Below, piece by piece: positions 22,757-29,759 of a stretch of 64,000 nucleotides of DNA. Numbering within the stretch: position 1 is the stretch's first letter; every line of letters begins with the position of its first letter. This DNA is from Actinomycetospora sp. NBRC 106375 (GTDB lineage: Bacteria > Actinomycetota > Actinomycetes > Mycobacteriales > Pseudonocardiaceae), in assembly GCF_030269665.1 (NCBI RefSeq), contig NZ_BSTS01000002.1, positions 310,001 to 374,000 on the forward strand. Reading direction: 5' to 3'. A program made the translations under genes and the position numbers. Under the pieces are notes generated by a model, which saw only the letters and a program-made list of their open reading frames with translations, was not told where the DNA came from and searched no databases.

Positions 22757-24601
22757 ATGGCGCCCGAGGACGACGAGACCCGCCCGGACTCCGCGCCCGG
22801 GGGCCCCGACGCCACCCCCACCGCCGTGCAACCCACCCGGTCGTACGGGGGCGCGGACGCCGCCCCGACGCCGGCCACCGGACCGGACCGCACATCCGCC
22901 ACCGATGCTGCGGAAACCGAAGCATCCGGCGCGGATGACGGCACCGCTGGGGTGGCCGCGGGGCCGACCGGCTCACCCGCCGCCGACGCTTCGGGAACCG
23001 AAGCATCCCGGGCGGATGACGGGACCTCGCCTGCCGCCGCGGCTGCCGCCACACCCGCCGCCGATGCTGCGGAAACCGAAGCATCTCCCGCAGGGAGCGG
23101 CACCACCCCGACCGCGTCCGACGGCGCCGACACCGGGGTCGCGACACCGCCCGAGGGCACGCCCGCCGCGACCACCACCGTCACCACCATCGGGTCGCCG
23201 ACCGAGGGCGGCACCCGGCGCCACGAGGTCCCTCCCGCACCGTGGCAGCCCGGGGCCCCGGGCGCGGGTCCGCCGTCGACCCCGGCCGCCCCGTGGGGCC
23301 CGGCGCCGTACCCGGGACCGGGCACCGGACCGATGCCGCCCGTGCCCCCGGGCGCCGCGGCCGCGCCCGCGTTCGGGACGCCCCCGGCCACGGGCGGGAC
23401 CGGCCCGTGGGGCCCGCCGACCGGCCCGTTCCCCGGGGCACACGGCGCTCCCGGGGCCTACGGCGCGTACGGCGCGTACGGCGCCTACGGTCCACCGGGC
23501 CCCGGCGGCCCCGGTCCGTCCGGCCCGGGCGCCACCGGCCCGTTCTGGGGCCCGCCACCGCCCGGCGCACCCGGCGCACCCGGCGCACCCGGCGCACCCC
23601 CGAGCGGTCGCCCGCGCCGGCGCCTCCTCGCGATCGGGATCGCGGCGGCCGTCGTCCTGGTCCTGCTCGTCGCGACGGTCGTGCTGGTGACACGGCCGAG
23701 CTCGCCCGCGGCCACGGTCGAGGCGGTCTCGGCCGACATGAGGGGCTGGGAGGGCGTGGCCTACGCCGGGCGCGTCGCCGACCGCGCCGGCGGGCAGGTC
23801 GCCGTCGCGATGACGGTCGACCGGTCCGGCGACGCGACGGGCACCCTGACCCGCGACAGCGGCGGGCGCGCCGACTTCGTGCTGTCCGGCACCGAGCAGG
23901 CGATCCGGGGCGACCAGGCGTGGTGGCAGCGGTCCGCCGCGGCCTCCCGGCCGGAGCTGGTCGAGCGGCTCGCCGGGGTCTGGCTCACCGACGCGCGCTC
24001 GGCGCTGCCCGACGGCCTCCCGACCTGGGGGGTGTCCCCGGGCGAGCTCGCGGGACGCCTGTCGCCGGCCGGGCTGCGGGAGCAGGACGCGGTCGTCGTC
24101 GACGGTCAGGAGGCCCGGGTGTTCACCTCGGGGGCCGCCGACGAGACCCGCCTGACGGTGCGCGACGACGACCCGCCGGCGCTGGTCGCCATGGACCTGC
24201 CCGGCTTCGGCACGGGCCGCGCCGGGCCGGCGACCGTCGCCCGGGCGGACCCGCAGGTCCTCGGGACGGTGCCCGGCCTCGTCGCGCAGCTGCCGACGAT
24301 GAAGAGCTGGTTCACCGCCCTCACCGAGCGCCCGCAGCTCGCGATCTCGGTGGAGGGCAGCGGCGAGGTGTGCAGCAGTCCCACCTGCACGGTCACCGTC
24401 CGGCTGGTCAACTCCGGGACGATCGGGACCAGCGGCACGATCGTGGTGACCCTCAACGACGCCGAGGTCGCCCGGCACCCGTTCCGCTCGGACCCGGGCT
24501 CGGACCTGACGTTCCCGACGACGGCCGCCAACCCCGTCTACAGCACCCCGGGCGCCCGGATCACGGCGCTGTGGAACGCCCGCGTCGACGGCGGGCGGTA
24601 G
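22757..24601 (+). CDS. Pro/Gly-rich single-pass membrane protein with extracytoplasmic domain
   Basis: 614 residues. Residues 1-285 are a disordered, Ala/Pro/Gly/Thr-rich cytosolic region with GAYGAYGAYG and PGAPGAPGAP runs. One transmembrane helix follows (LLAIGIAAAVVLVLLVATVVLV, about 293-315). The outer part of about 300 residues begins with a lipoprotein-carrier-like strand domain (MRGWEGVAYAGRVADRAGGQVAVAMTVDRSG) and ends with a CARDB-like beta domain containing a CSSPTC disulfide pair. No enzyme motif is visible; an envelope or secretion-related role is a guess. The ATG at 22757 has GGGGAGG upstream; a TACGGT box at 22701-22706 is a likely -10. Confidence 0.7.
   Translation: MAPEDDETRPDSAPGGPDATPTAVQPTRSYGGADAAPTPATGPDRTSATDAAETEASGADDGTAGVAAGPTGSPAADASGTEASRADDGTSPAAAAAATPAADAAETEASPAGSGTTPTASDGADTGVATPPEGTPAATTTVTTIGSPTEGGTRRHEVPPAPWQPGAPGAGPPSTPAAPWGPAPYPGPGTGPMPPVPPGAAAAPAFGTPPATGGTGPWGPPTGPFPGAHGAPGAYGAYGAYGAYGPPGPGGPGPSGPGATGPFWGPPPPGAPGAPGAPGAPPSGRPRRRLLAIGIAAAVVLVLLVATVVLVTRPSSPAATVEAVSADMRGWEGVAYAGRVADRAGGQVAVAMTVDRSGDATGTLTRDSGGRADFVLSGTEQAIRGDQAWWQRSAAASRPELVERLAGVWLTDARSALPDGLPTWGVSPGELAGRLSPAGLREQDAVVVDGQEARVFTSGAADETRLTVRDDDPPALVAMDLPGFGTGRAGPATVARADPQVLGTVPGLVAQLPTMKSWFTALTERPQLAISVEGSGEVCSSPTCTVTVRLVNSGTIGTSGTIVVTLNDAEVARHPFRSDPGSDLTFPTTAANPVYSTPGARITALWNARVDGGR
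22904..23085 (+). repeat. Three dispersed 23-bp hairpin-forming repeats
   Basis: Copies at 22904-22926, 22985-23007 and 23063-23085 read GATGCTGCGGAAACCGAAGCATC with minor changes. Each folds on itself (GATGCTnCGG with CCGAAGCATC). They encode DAAETEAS-type segments in the disordered N-terminal region of the membrane protein. Confidence 0.75.
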
Positions 24602-24607
24602 CGCGGC

Positions 24608-25171
24608 TCAGCGACCGAGCCCGTCGAGGCCCTCGGCGCCGGGCACGGCGCCCAGGACCTCGCCGGGGACGAGCAGCTTGCTGCCGCGGATGCCGCTGCC
24701 CACGATCACCGCGGGCGCGGCGAGCACCGCGGGGTCGACGAGCAGCGGCCAGCCGGCGGGCAGGCCGAACGGCGTGATGCCGCCGTAGGCCATGCCGGTG
24801 AGCGCGACGGTCTCGTCCATCGGCGCGAACGACGCCTTGCGGACGTCGAGGCGCCGGCGGACCGCGCCGTTGACGTCGGCGCGCGTGGTCGCCAGCACGA
24901 CGCAGCCGGCGTAGCGGCGCTCCCCGGAGCGCGACCCGGCGACGACGACACAGTTGGCCGAGGCGTCGAGCGGCGAGCCGTAGGCCTCGCAGAAGGCGGC
25001 GGTGTCGGCGAGGTCCGGGTCGATCGCCGCGACCAGGCAGGTGGCCGCGACGTCCTCGGGCAGGGCGCGCAGGGCGACGACGACCGGCTCGGCGAGCAGG
25101 TCCGTGCGTGCGAGGGCGGGCTCCGGCTCGAGACTGCCGGCGACGGCGCGGGCCTCGTCGGTCAGGGTCAC
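24608..25171 (-). CDS. YbaK/EbsC-type aminoacyl-tRNA deacylase
   Basis: 187 residues. The YbaK/ProX fold removes mischarged amino acids from tRNA (for example Cys-tRNA-Pro). Visible hallmarks are the strands VAATCLVAAIDPD, CVVVAGSR and CVVLATTRADVNGAVRRRLDVRKASFA, whose Lys is the conserved catalytic residue, then TGMAYGGITPFGLPAGWPLLVD and VGSGIRGSKLLVPG. tRNA specificity is not predictable. The GTG start overlaps the DUF2516 stop by four bases (GTGA), so the two are coupled. Confidence 0.85.
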   Translation of the reverse strand: MTLTDEARAVAGSLEPEPALARTDLLAEPVVVALRALPEDVAATCLVAAIDPDLADTAAFCEAYGSPLDASANCVVVAGSRSGERRYAGCVVLATTRADVNGAVRRRLDVRKASFAPMDETVALTGMAYGGITPFGLPAGWPLLVDPAVLAAPAVIVGSGIRGSKLLVPGEVLGAVPGAEGLDGLGR

Positions 25172-25467
25172 CAACGAGGGCCCTGCTGGATCTCGACGAC
25201 CCGGGGACGCACGTCGACGATGTAGATGAGCACGGCGATCATGCCGATGAGCCAGAGGAAGCTGTACGGGCCGCTCGTGGAGATCGCGAGGATCGCGAGG
25301 CCGACGCCGGTGATGGCGCACCAGACCGGCTTGGTCAGCTTGTCGGCGGCCGTGAACGCGTCGGAGCGCTGCATCAGGGCGTGGACGAAGGCGTACAGAC
25401 CCACCGGGATCCCGAGCAGCCACAACAGGCTCAGCACATAGAAGTCGAGGTTGTAGAGCACCGACAC
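25168..25467 (-). CDS. DUF2516 family membrane protein
   Basis: 99 residues with three hydrophobic helices (about 7-30, 44-63 and 67-84) and the DUF2516 signature: NLDFYVLSLLWLLGIPVGLYAFVHAL, then RSDAFTAADKLTKPVWCAITG. M. tuberculosis Rv0476, beside hbhA, belongs to the same family. The function is unknown. It is followed by the deacylase gene with a GTGA overlap. Confidence 0.88.
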   Translation of the reverse strand: MSVLYNLDFYVLSLLWLLGIPVGLYAFVHALMQRSDAFTAADKLTKPVWCAITGVGLAILAISTSGPYSFLWLIGMIAVLIYIVDVRPRVVEIQQGPRW

Positions 25468-25530
25468 ACTTCGCAGAGTACGTGCACCGCGAGAAGCCGC
25501 GACAGGCACGCAGGCTCCCGGGCACACACG

Positions 25531-25563
25531 ACGGCCCCGGGACGGGGAGCATCCCGGGGCCGT
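25531..25563 (-). terminator. Terminator of the hbhA-like gene
   Basis: ACGGCCCCGGGA (25531-25542) pairs perfectly with TCCCGGGGCCGT (25552-25563) around a 9-base loop, 37 bp past the hbhA stop codon. Confidence 0.75.
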
Positions 25564-25600
25564 TCGGTGGTGTGGCATCACCCCGCGGGGTGACGAGGGG

Positions 25601-26323
25601 TCAGGCCTTCGGCGCCCGCTTGGCGGCGGTCGCGGTGGCCGCCGACTTGGGGGCGTTCTTCGGGCCCTGCTTCTTCGGCGCGGTGCGCGCCGCGGCCTTG
25701 CGCGTGGTGCTGCGCGTCTCGGACGCCACCTCGTCGCCGGCCTCCTTGATCTCCTCGGAGAGCTCCGAGCCCGCCTCGGACACGGCCTCGGCGGCCTGCG
25801 CGCTGAAGCGCTGGGTGGCGCGGGCGGCGCGCTCGCCGACCGAGCGGGTCTGCTTGGTGACCTCGGCGAGAGCGCTCTCACCGCGGACGCGGACGCCCTC
25901 GACGGTGTCCTCGAGGTTCTTCTCGACGTCCTTGCCGACCTGGTCGACCGTGGCCAGCGCCTGCTTGACCTGCGGCTGGGCGGTGATGTCCTTGTAGGCA
26001 CCCTCGCCGCGCTTGATCAGGTCGGTGTAGACGCTGCGGACGGCGGCCAGGTAGCTGTCGACCAGGCGACGGAAGTCCTCCGCCGTGAGCTTGGTGCGCA
26101 GCTCCTGCAGCTCGGACGGCAGGTCCTCGACGCGGGCCTGCACCTCGGTGGCGCCGGCCTGCACGCGGCCGACGGCCTCACGCGCGGTCGCGACGGCCAC
26201 GTCGCCCAGGCCGAGCACGGCCAGAGCCGGCGACCGCAGCGGGTCGATGGCGTCCGAGACGACCTTGTTGGCCTGGTCGCGGGCCTCGCGGACGTCGAAC
26301 TTGGTCGGGAACGTGACAGCCAT
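25601..26323 (-). CDS. hbhA: HbhA-like heparin-binding hemagglutinin family protein
   Basis: 240 residues. In mycobacteria HbhA is a surface- and lipid-associated adhesin. The protein has an N-terminal hydrophobic patch (SPALAVLGLGDVAVATA), a long helical coiled-coil core (about 55-170), and a Lys/Ala-rich C-terminal tail (AKRAPKA; earlier APKKQGPKNAPKSA), the heparin-binding part. The tail is shorter in KKAA repeats than the mycobacterial protein, so host-glycan binding need not be the role; a lipid-inclusion or cell-cycle role is equally possible. XRE and DUF2516 neighbours match the mycobacterial hbhA locus. Confidence 0.85.
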   Translation of the reverse strand: MAVTFPTKFDVREARDQANKVVSDAIDPLRSPALAVLGLGDVAVATAREAVGRVQAGATEVQARVEDLPSELQELRTKLTAEDFRRLVDSYLAAVRSVYTDLIKRGEGAYKDITAQPQVKQALATVDQVGKDVEKNLEDTVEGVRVRGESALAEVTKQTRSVGERAARATQRFSAQAAEAVSEAGSELSEEIKEAGDEVASETRSTTRKAAARTAPKKQGPKNAPKSAATATAAKRAPKA

Positions 26324-26374
26324 GATGGTCCTCACTCCTGTTGCGTGGTCTTGGCGGTAGATGCGTGACGTCGG

Positions 26375-26857
26375 TTAGGACGACCGCTGGGCCGGGGTGT
26401 CGACGGCGGGGTCGACGGCAGCGTCGACCGCCTCCTCGAGGACGGTCCCGATGCCCTCGGGCCCGGTCGCGTCGCTGCGCCCGGCGGCCTTCTCGGCGGC
26501 GTTGCCACCGCGGAAGGACTCGTAGATGTCGGTGAGCACCTGCTTCTGGCGCTCCGACAGGTCCGGATCCGCGGCCACGGCGTCGAGCACAGGGGAGTAC
26601 TCCCGGGGCTCGAGGATGCCGGCACGGACGTACAGCGCCTCGGCGGAGATCCGCAGGCCGGTCGCGATCTGGGCCAGGATCTCGGCGGAGGGCTTCCGCA
26701 GCCCTCGCTCGATCTGGCTCAGGTAGGGGTTGCTGATGCCCGCGACCTTGGCGAGCTGGCGGAGGGAGACCTCCGCGCCCTCGCGCTGCCGGCGGATGTA
26801 GGCCCCGATGTCCTCGACGGCCTGGCCGATCTTCTCGACCCCGTCCGTGCTGGGCAT
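26375..26857 (-). CDS. XRE-family helix-turn-helix regulator (Rv0474-like)
   Basis: 160 residues. An HTH_3/XRE DNA-binding domain at residues 16-80 ([52 protein letters not shown]). A helical C-terminal half contains [31 protein letters not shown]. Rv0474 in M. tuberculosis has the same form and also precedes hbhA, which suggests it controls that gene. The ATG at 26857 has GGAGGAGG eight bases upstream, a strong site that decides the start. The last 25 residues are an Ala/Asp/Val low-complexity tail. Confidence 0.92.
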   Translation of the reverse strand: MPSTDGVEKIGQAVEDIGAYIRRQREGAEVSLRQLAKVAGISNPYLSQIERGLRKPSAEILAQIATGLRISAEALYVRAGILEPREYSPVLDAVAADPDLSERQKQVLTDIYESFRGGNAAEKAAGRSDATGPEGIGTVLEEAVDAAVDPAVDTPAQRSS

Positions 26858-26973
26858 CCGGACCACCTCCTCCCGAACTCGCTGACACCCACGCTAACAC
26901 GAGTGCTAGCTGGTGCAAGCGCTCTGCTTGCGCTGGTCACGTGGGCTGTCGCACACACGGACGGGGGACGGAC

Positions 26974-26979
26974 TAGGCT
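26974..26979 (+). promoter_or_regulatory. -10 element of the crcB operon
   Basis: TAGGCT, placing the transcription start near 26986, just before the riboswitch-like fold. Confidence 0.5.
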
Positions 26980-26981
26980 CC

Positions 26982-27036
26982 GGCGCCGATGGCGGTGGGG
27001 CCCGCCGACAACCGCGCGACCTGCGCCAACGGTCCC
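26982..27036 (+). ncRNA. Fluoride riboswitch (crcB motif)
   Basis: The leader of the crcB pair has the architecture of the fluoride riboswitch. A GGCGG/CCGCC stem (26991-26995 with 27002-27006) frames the loop. The GGGGCC in that loop (26997-27002) can pair with GGTCCC (27031-27036) as the pseudoknot. A GACAACC linker follows the first stem, and a GCGC/GCGC hairpin (27014-27017 with 27023-27026) lies between the pseudoknot strands. The usual GAUG in the first loop and UGAU before the pseudoknot strand are altered to GGUG and CAAC, so the call rests on the pairings and on the downstream genes. Fluoride binding would switch on the fluoride channels. Confidence 0.6.
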
Positions 27037-27070
27037 TGGAGCGGCAGTGACGTGCGCCCAGGGAGGACAC

Positions 27071-27541
27071 ATGACCAGCCCGGATCCCGACGCCGAGGAC
27101 GTCATCGCCGGACGTCCCCCCGGAGCCCCGGTCCTGCGCGGGCAGGGCGCCGCCGTGGCCGTCGTCGCGCTCGGCGGCGTCGTGGGCTCGCTCGCCCGCT
27201 GGGCGGTCGGGCTGGGGCTGCCGACGCCGCCGGGCGGCTTCCCGTGGGCCACGTTCGGCATCAACGTGCTGGGCAGCCTGCTGATGGGCGTGCTGGTCGT
27301 CGTGGTCACCGAGGTGCGCGACGCCCACCCGCTCGTGCGGCCCTTCCTCGGGACGGGCGTCCTCGGCGGGTTCACGACGTTCTCGACGTTCGCGGTCGAC
27401 ACCCAGACCCTGCTCGCCGGCGGCCACCGCGCGACGGCCCTGGCCTACCTCGCGGGCACCGTCCTCGCCGCGGTCGGCGCCGCGGCCCTGGCCATGGCGG
27501 TGAGCCGCCGGGTCGCGGGCGTGCGGGGAGGTCTCCGGTGA
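27071..27541 (+). CDS. crcB: Fluoride channel subunit CrcB/FluC, first copy
   Basis: 156 residues. Fluc proteins are dual-topology dimeric fluoride channels of the cell membrane. Four helices (about 29-50, 60-82, 95-118 and 125-147) are preceded by a 25-residue charged extension. Family motifs: [30 protein letters not shown] (with the conserved Asn), and [15 protein letters not shown], which carries the sodium- and fluoride-pathway residues. The ATG at 27071 has AGGGAGG upstream. Its stop overlaps the second crcB (GTGA), so the two subunits are made together, as in hetero-dimeric Fluc pairs. Confidence 0.93.
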   Translation: MTSPDPDAEDVIAGRPPGAPVLRGQGAAVAVVALGGVVGSLARWAVGLGLPTPPGGFPWATFGINVLGSLLMGVLVVVVTEVRDAHPLVRPFLGTGVLGGFTTFSTFAVDTQTLLAGGHRATALAYLAGTVLAAVGAAALAMAVSRRVAGVRGGLR

Positions 27542-27900
27542 CCGCGCTCCTGGTCGCCCTCGGCGCCGCGCTCGGGGCGCCGACCCGCTACCTGACCGAC
27601 CGGTGGCTCCAGTCGACCCACGGCACCGGCTTCCCCTGGGGCACGTTCGCCGTGAACATGACCGCGTCGTTCGTGCTCGGCCTGGTGCTCGGCGGTCCCG
27701 CCCCGCACGTCGTGGTGGCCGCCGTGGGCATCGGGTTCTGCGGGAGCCTGTCGACCTGGTCGACGCTCGCCTACGAGACGGTCCGCCTCGCGGACGAGCG
27801 CGCCCGGACCACGAGCGTCATGAACGCGGTCGCCTCGACCCTCGCCGGCCTCGGTGCCGCGGGGCTCGGCCTCGCCCTCGGCGCCGTGCTCTGGACCTAG
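27538..27900 (+). CDS. crcB: Fluoride channel subunit CrcB/FluC, second copy
   Basis: 120 residues with four hydrophobic helices. Motifs [32 protein letters not shown] and [15 protein letters not shown] correspond to those of the first copy, with GSLSTWST in place of GGFTTFST. In two-gene operons the paralogs assemble as an antiparallel heterodimer. The GTG start overlaps the upstream stop by four bases. Its TAG overlaps the stop of the convergent DUF445 gene (CTAG). Confidence 0.93.
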   Translation: MTALLVALGAALGAPTRYLTDRWLQSTHGTGFPWGTFAVNMTASFVLGLVLGGPAPHVVVAAVGIGFCGSLSTWSTLAYETVRLADERARTTSVMNAVASTLAGLGAAGLGLALGAVLWT

Positions 27901-29333
27901 ACGAGCAGCTCGCCGACCGTGTAGATCACCAGGCCCGCGAGCGCGCCGACCAGCGTGCCGTTGATGCGGATGAACTGGAGGTCGCGGCCGACCTGCAGCT
28001 CGATCTTGCGGGAGGTCTCGGGGCCGTCCCAGCGGGCCACGGTGTCGGAGATCAGCGTGGAGATCTCGCCGGAGTAGCGGCCGACGACGTAGCCGGCGGC
28101 GTCGACGATCCAGCCGTCGATCTTGTCGCGGAGCTCGGCGTCGCCGTCGAGGCGCTCACCGAAGCGGGCGATGCCGTCGGTGACCCGCAGGCGCAGCTGC
28201 GAGGACGGGTCCTCGGCGGCGTCGAGGAGCATCGCCTTGCCGGTGGCCCAGGCCCGCGAGATGAGCGCCTGGACGTCCGGGTGCTCGAGCAGCTGGCGCT
28301 TGATGTCCTCGACCCGCTCGAGGGTGTCCGGGTCGTCCTGCAGGTCGGCGGCGAAGGACACGAGGAACCGGTCGATGGCCTTGCGCAGGGGGTGGTCCTG
28401 GTCGGACTTCACCGCCCAGGCGAACGACAGCGCCTCGGCGTAGAGCCGGTCGGCGATGATGCCGTCCACGAAGCGGGGCGACCAGCTCGGCGCCTGCTTG
28501 CTCACCAGCGCCATGACGGTCTCGTGGTTGGTGCGGACCCAGTCGCACGCGCGGTCGCACACGAGGTCGACGAGGCGCCGGTGCGACCCGTCCGCCAGCA
28601 CGCCGGCCAGCAGGCGCCCCAGCGGCGGCCCCCAGGGCTGGGCGACGACCCGCCGGGTGACGGCCTGGTCGACCACGGCCTGGATCTCGTCGTCGCGCAG
28701 CACCGTGACCGCGCCGCGCACGACGGTCGCGAGCTCGGCGGTGACGCGCTCGGCGTTGCCCGGGGCCGCGAGCCAGCCGCCGAGCCGCGCGGAGATCTGC
28801 GCGGCGCGCAGCTTCTCGCCCACCACGGTCGGCGCCAGGAAGTTCTCGCCGACGAACCCGGACAGGCTCGCCCCGAGCTGGTCCTTCTTGCGCGGGATGA
28901 GCGCCGTGTGCGGGATCTTGATGCCCAGCGGGTGCCGGAAGAGCGCGGTGACGGCGAACCAGTCGGCGAGGCCGCCGACCATCCCGGCCTCGGCCGCGGC
29001 GCGGACGTAGCCCGTGAACGCCGGTCCGCCGTTGCGCTCCCACAGCAGGAAGACCACCCACACGACGGCGGCGCCGAGCAGGAACGAGAGCGCGACGGCC
29101 TTCATCCGGCGCAGCCGGGCCCGCTTGTCGGCGTCGTCGACGAGGCCGACGAACCCCGTACCGACCGCGTCCGGCCGCGACCGACCCGGAGATGCCCCTC
29201 CGGGAGACGACCGTCCCGTGGACCTGTCGTCCGAGCCCGCATCATCGGTACGGTCACGTCCGACCACCGGCACGCCGACGGGATCCGTGGGTGGGTCGAG
29301 CTCCGCTCCGCTGCGGCCCTGGGCGGTCTGCAC
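27897..29333 (-). CDS. DUF445 family membrane protein
   Basis: About 478 residues from the start used here. The conserved part begins near residue 64 (DDADKRARLRRMKAVALSFLLGAAVVWVV). It contains an N-terminal membrane helix, the hallmark ADWFAVTALFRHPLGIKIPHTALIPRKKDQLG, a long helical middle, and a C-terminal hydrophobic helix ([19 protein letters not shown]). The function is unknown; homologs are general envelope proteins. The start is uncertain: the GTG at 29333 has GGAGG close by, while the ATG at 29103 is inside the conserved core and too late. The first 60 residues are low-complexity. Confidence 0.85.
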   Translation of the reverse strand: MQTAQGRSGAELDPPTDPVGVPVVGRDRTDDAGSDDRSTGRSSPGGASPGRSRPDAVGTGFVGLVDDADKRARLRRMKAVALSFLLGAAVVWVVFLLWERNGGPAFTGYVRAAAEAGMVGGLADWFAVTALFRHPLGIKIPHTALIPRKKDQLGASLSGFVGENFLAPTVVGEKLRAAQISARLGGWLAAPGNAERVTAELATVVRGAVTVLRDDEIQAVVDQAVTRRVVAQPWGPPLGRLLAGVLADGSHRRLVDLVCDRACDWVRTNHETVMALVSKQAPSWSPRFVDGIIADRLYAEALSFAWAVKSDQDHPLRKAIDRFLVSFAADLQDDPDTLERVEDIKRQLLEHPDVQALISRAWATGKAMLLDAAEDPSSQLRLRVTDGIARFGERLDGDAELRDKIDGWIVDAAGYVVGRYSGEISTLISDTVARWDGPETSRKIELQVGRDLQFIRINGTLVGALAGLVIYTVGELLV

Positions 29334-29693
29334 GTCCTCCAGTGTCCCACCGCCCGGGACCCCTCGGCGGCCGACGGGACAGGGGACGGGGGCCGTGGGC
29401 GAGATGGAGGAGACCGACGTCACATCCTTGTCGTCACCCGCACTGGTGAACCGGACGACCGCCCGGCGCGAATCCCGGGCACGACAACGAGAGTGCGTAT
29501 CGGGCGGACGAGGTCGTTCGTTGGACTGATGCCGTTGTCGCCGTCGTTCGCACCGGAGTCGCCGCGCCGCCGTCACGGTCGCCGGTCGCCCCGGACGGAC
29601 GGGGCCGTCGACGTCACCCGCCGACCACCGAGCCGTCCCGCGGGACGACCCGGTCCCCCGTGCGACCGACCGCGCCCGGCCGCACGGGGTCTC
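29334..29693. other. Intergenic region without a supported gene
   Basis: 360 bp between the DUF445 gene and the asnB terminator. Frames through it have no recognisable product or ribosome-binding site. It must hold the DUF445 promoter, but I see no convincing -10 or -35. Confidence 0.5.
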
Positions 29694-29737
29694 GCGTCCC
29701 CCGGTCGCCGTGCTGCCCCACGGTGACCGGGGGACGC
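29694..29737 (-). terminator. Terminator of asnB
   Basis: An 18-bp stem with one mismatch (29694-29711 with 29720-29737) closes an 8-base loop, 22 bp past the asnB stop codon. Confidence 0.8.
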
Positions 29738-29759
29738 CCCTCACGGGGACGCGCTCCGG

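Noticed and set aside
22594-23391. N-terminal extension of the pirin frame
   Set aside because: It is antisense to the Pro-rich membrane protein and precedes a clear ribosome-binding site and ATG at 22593.
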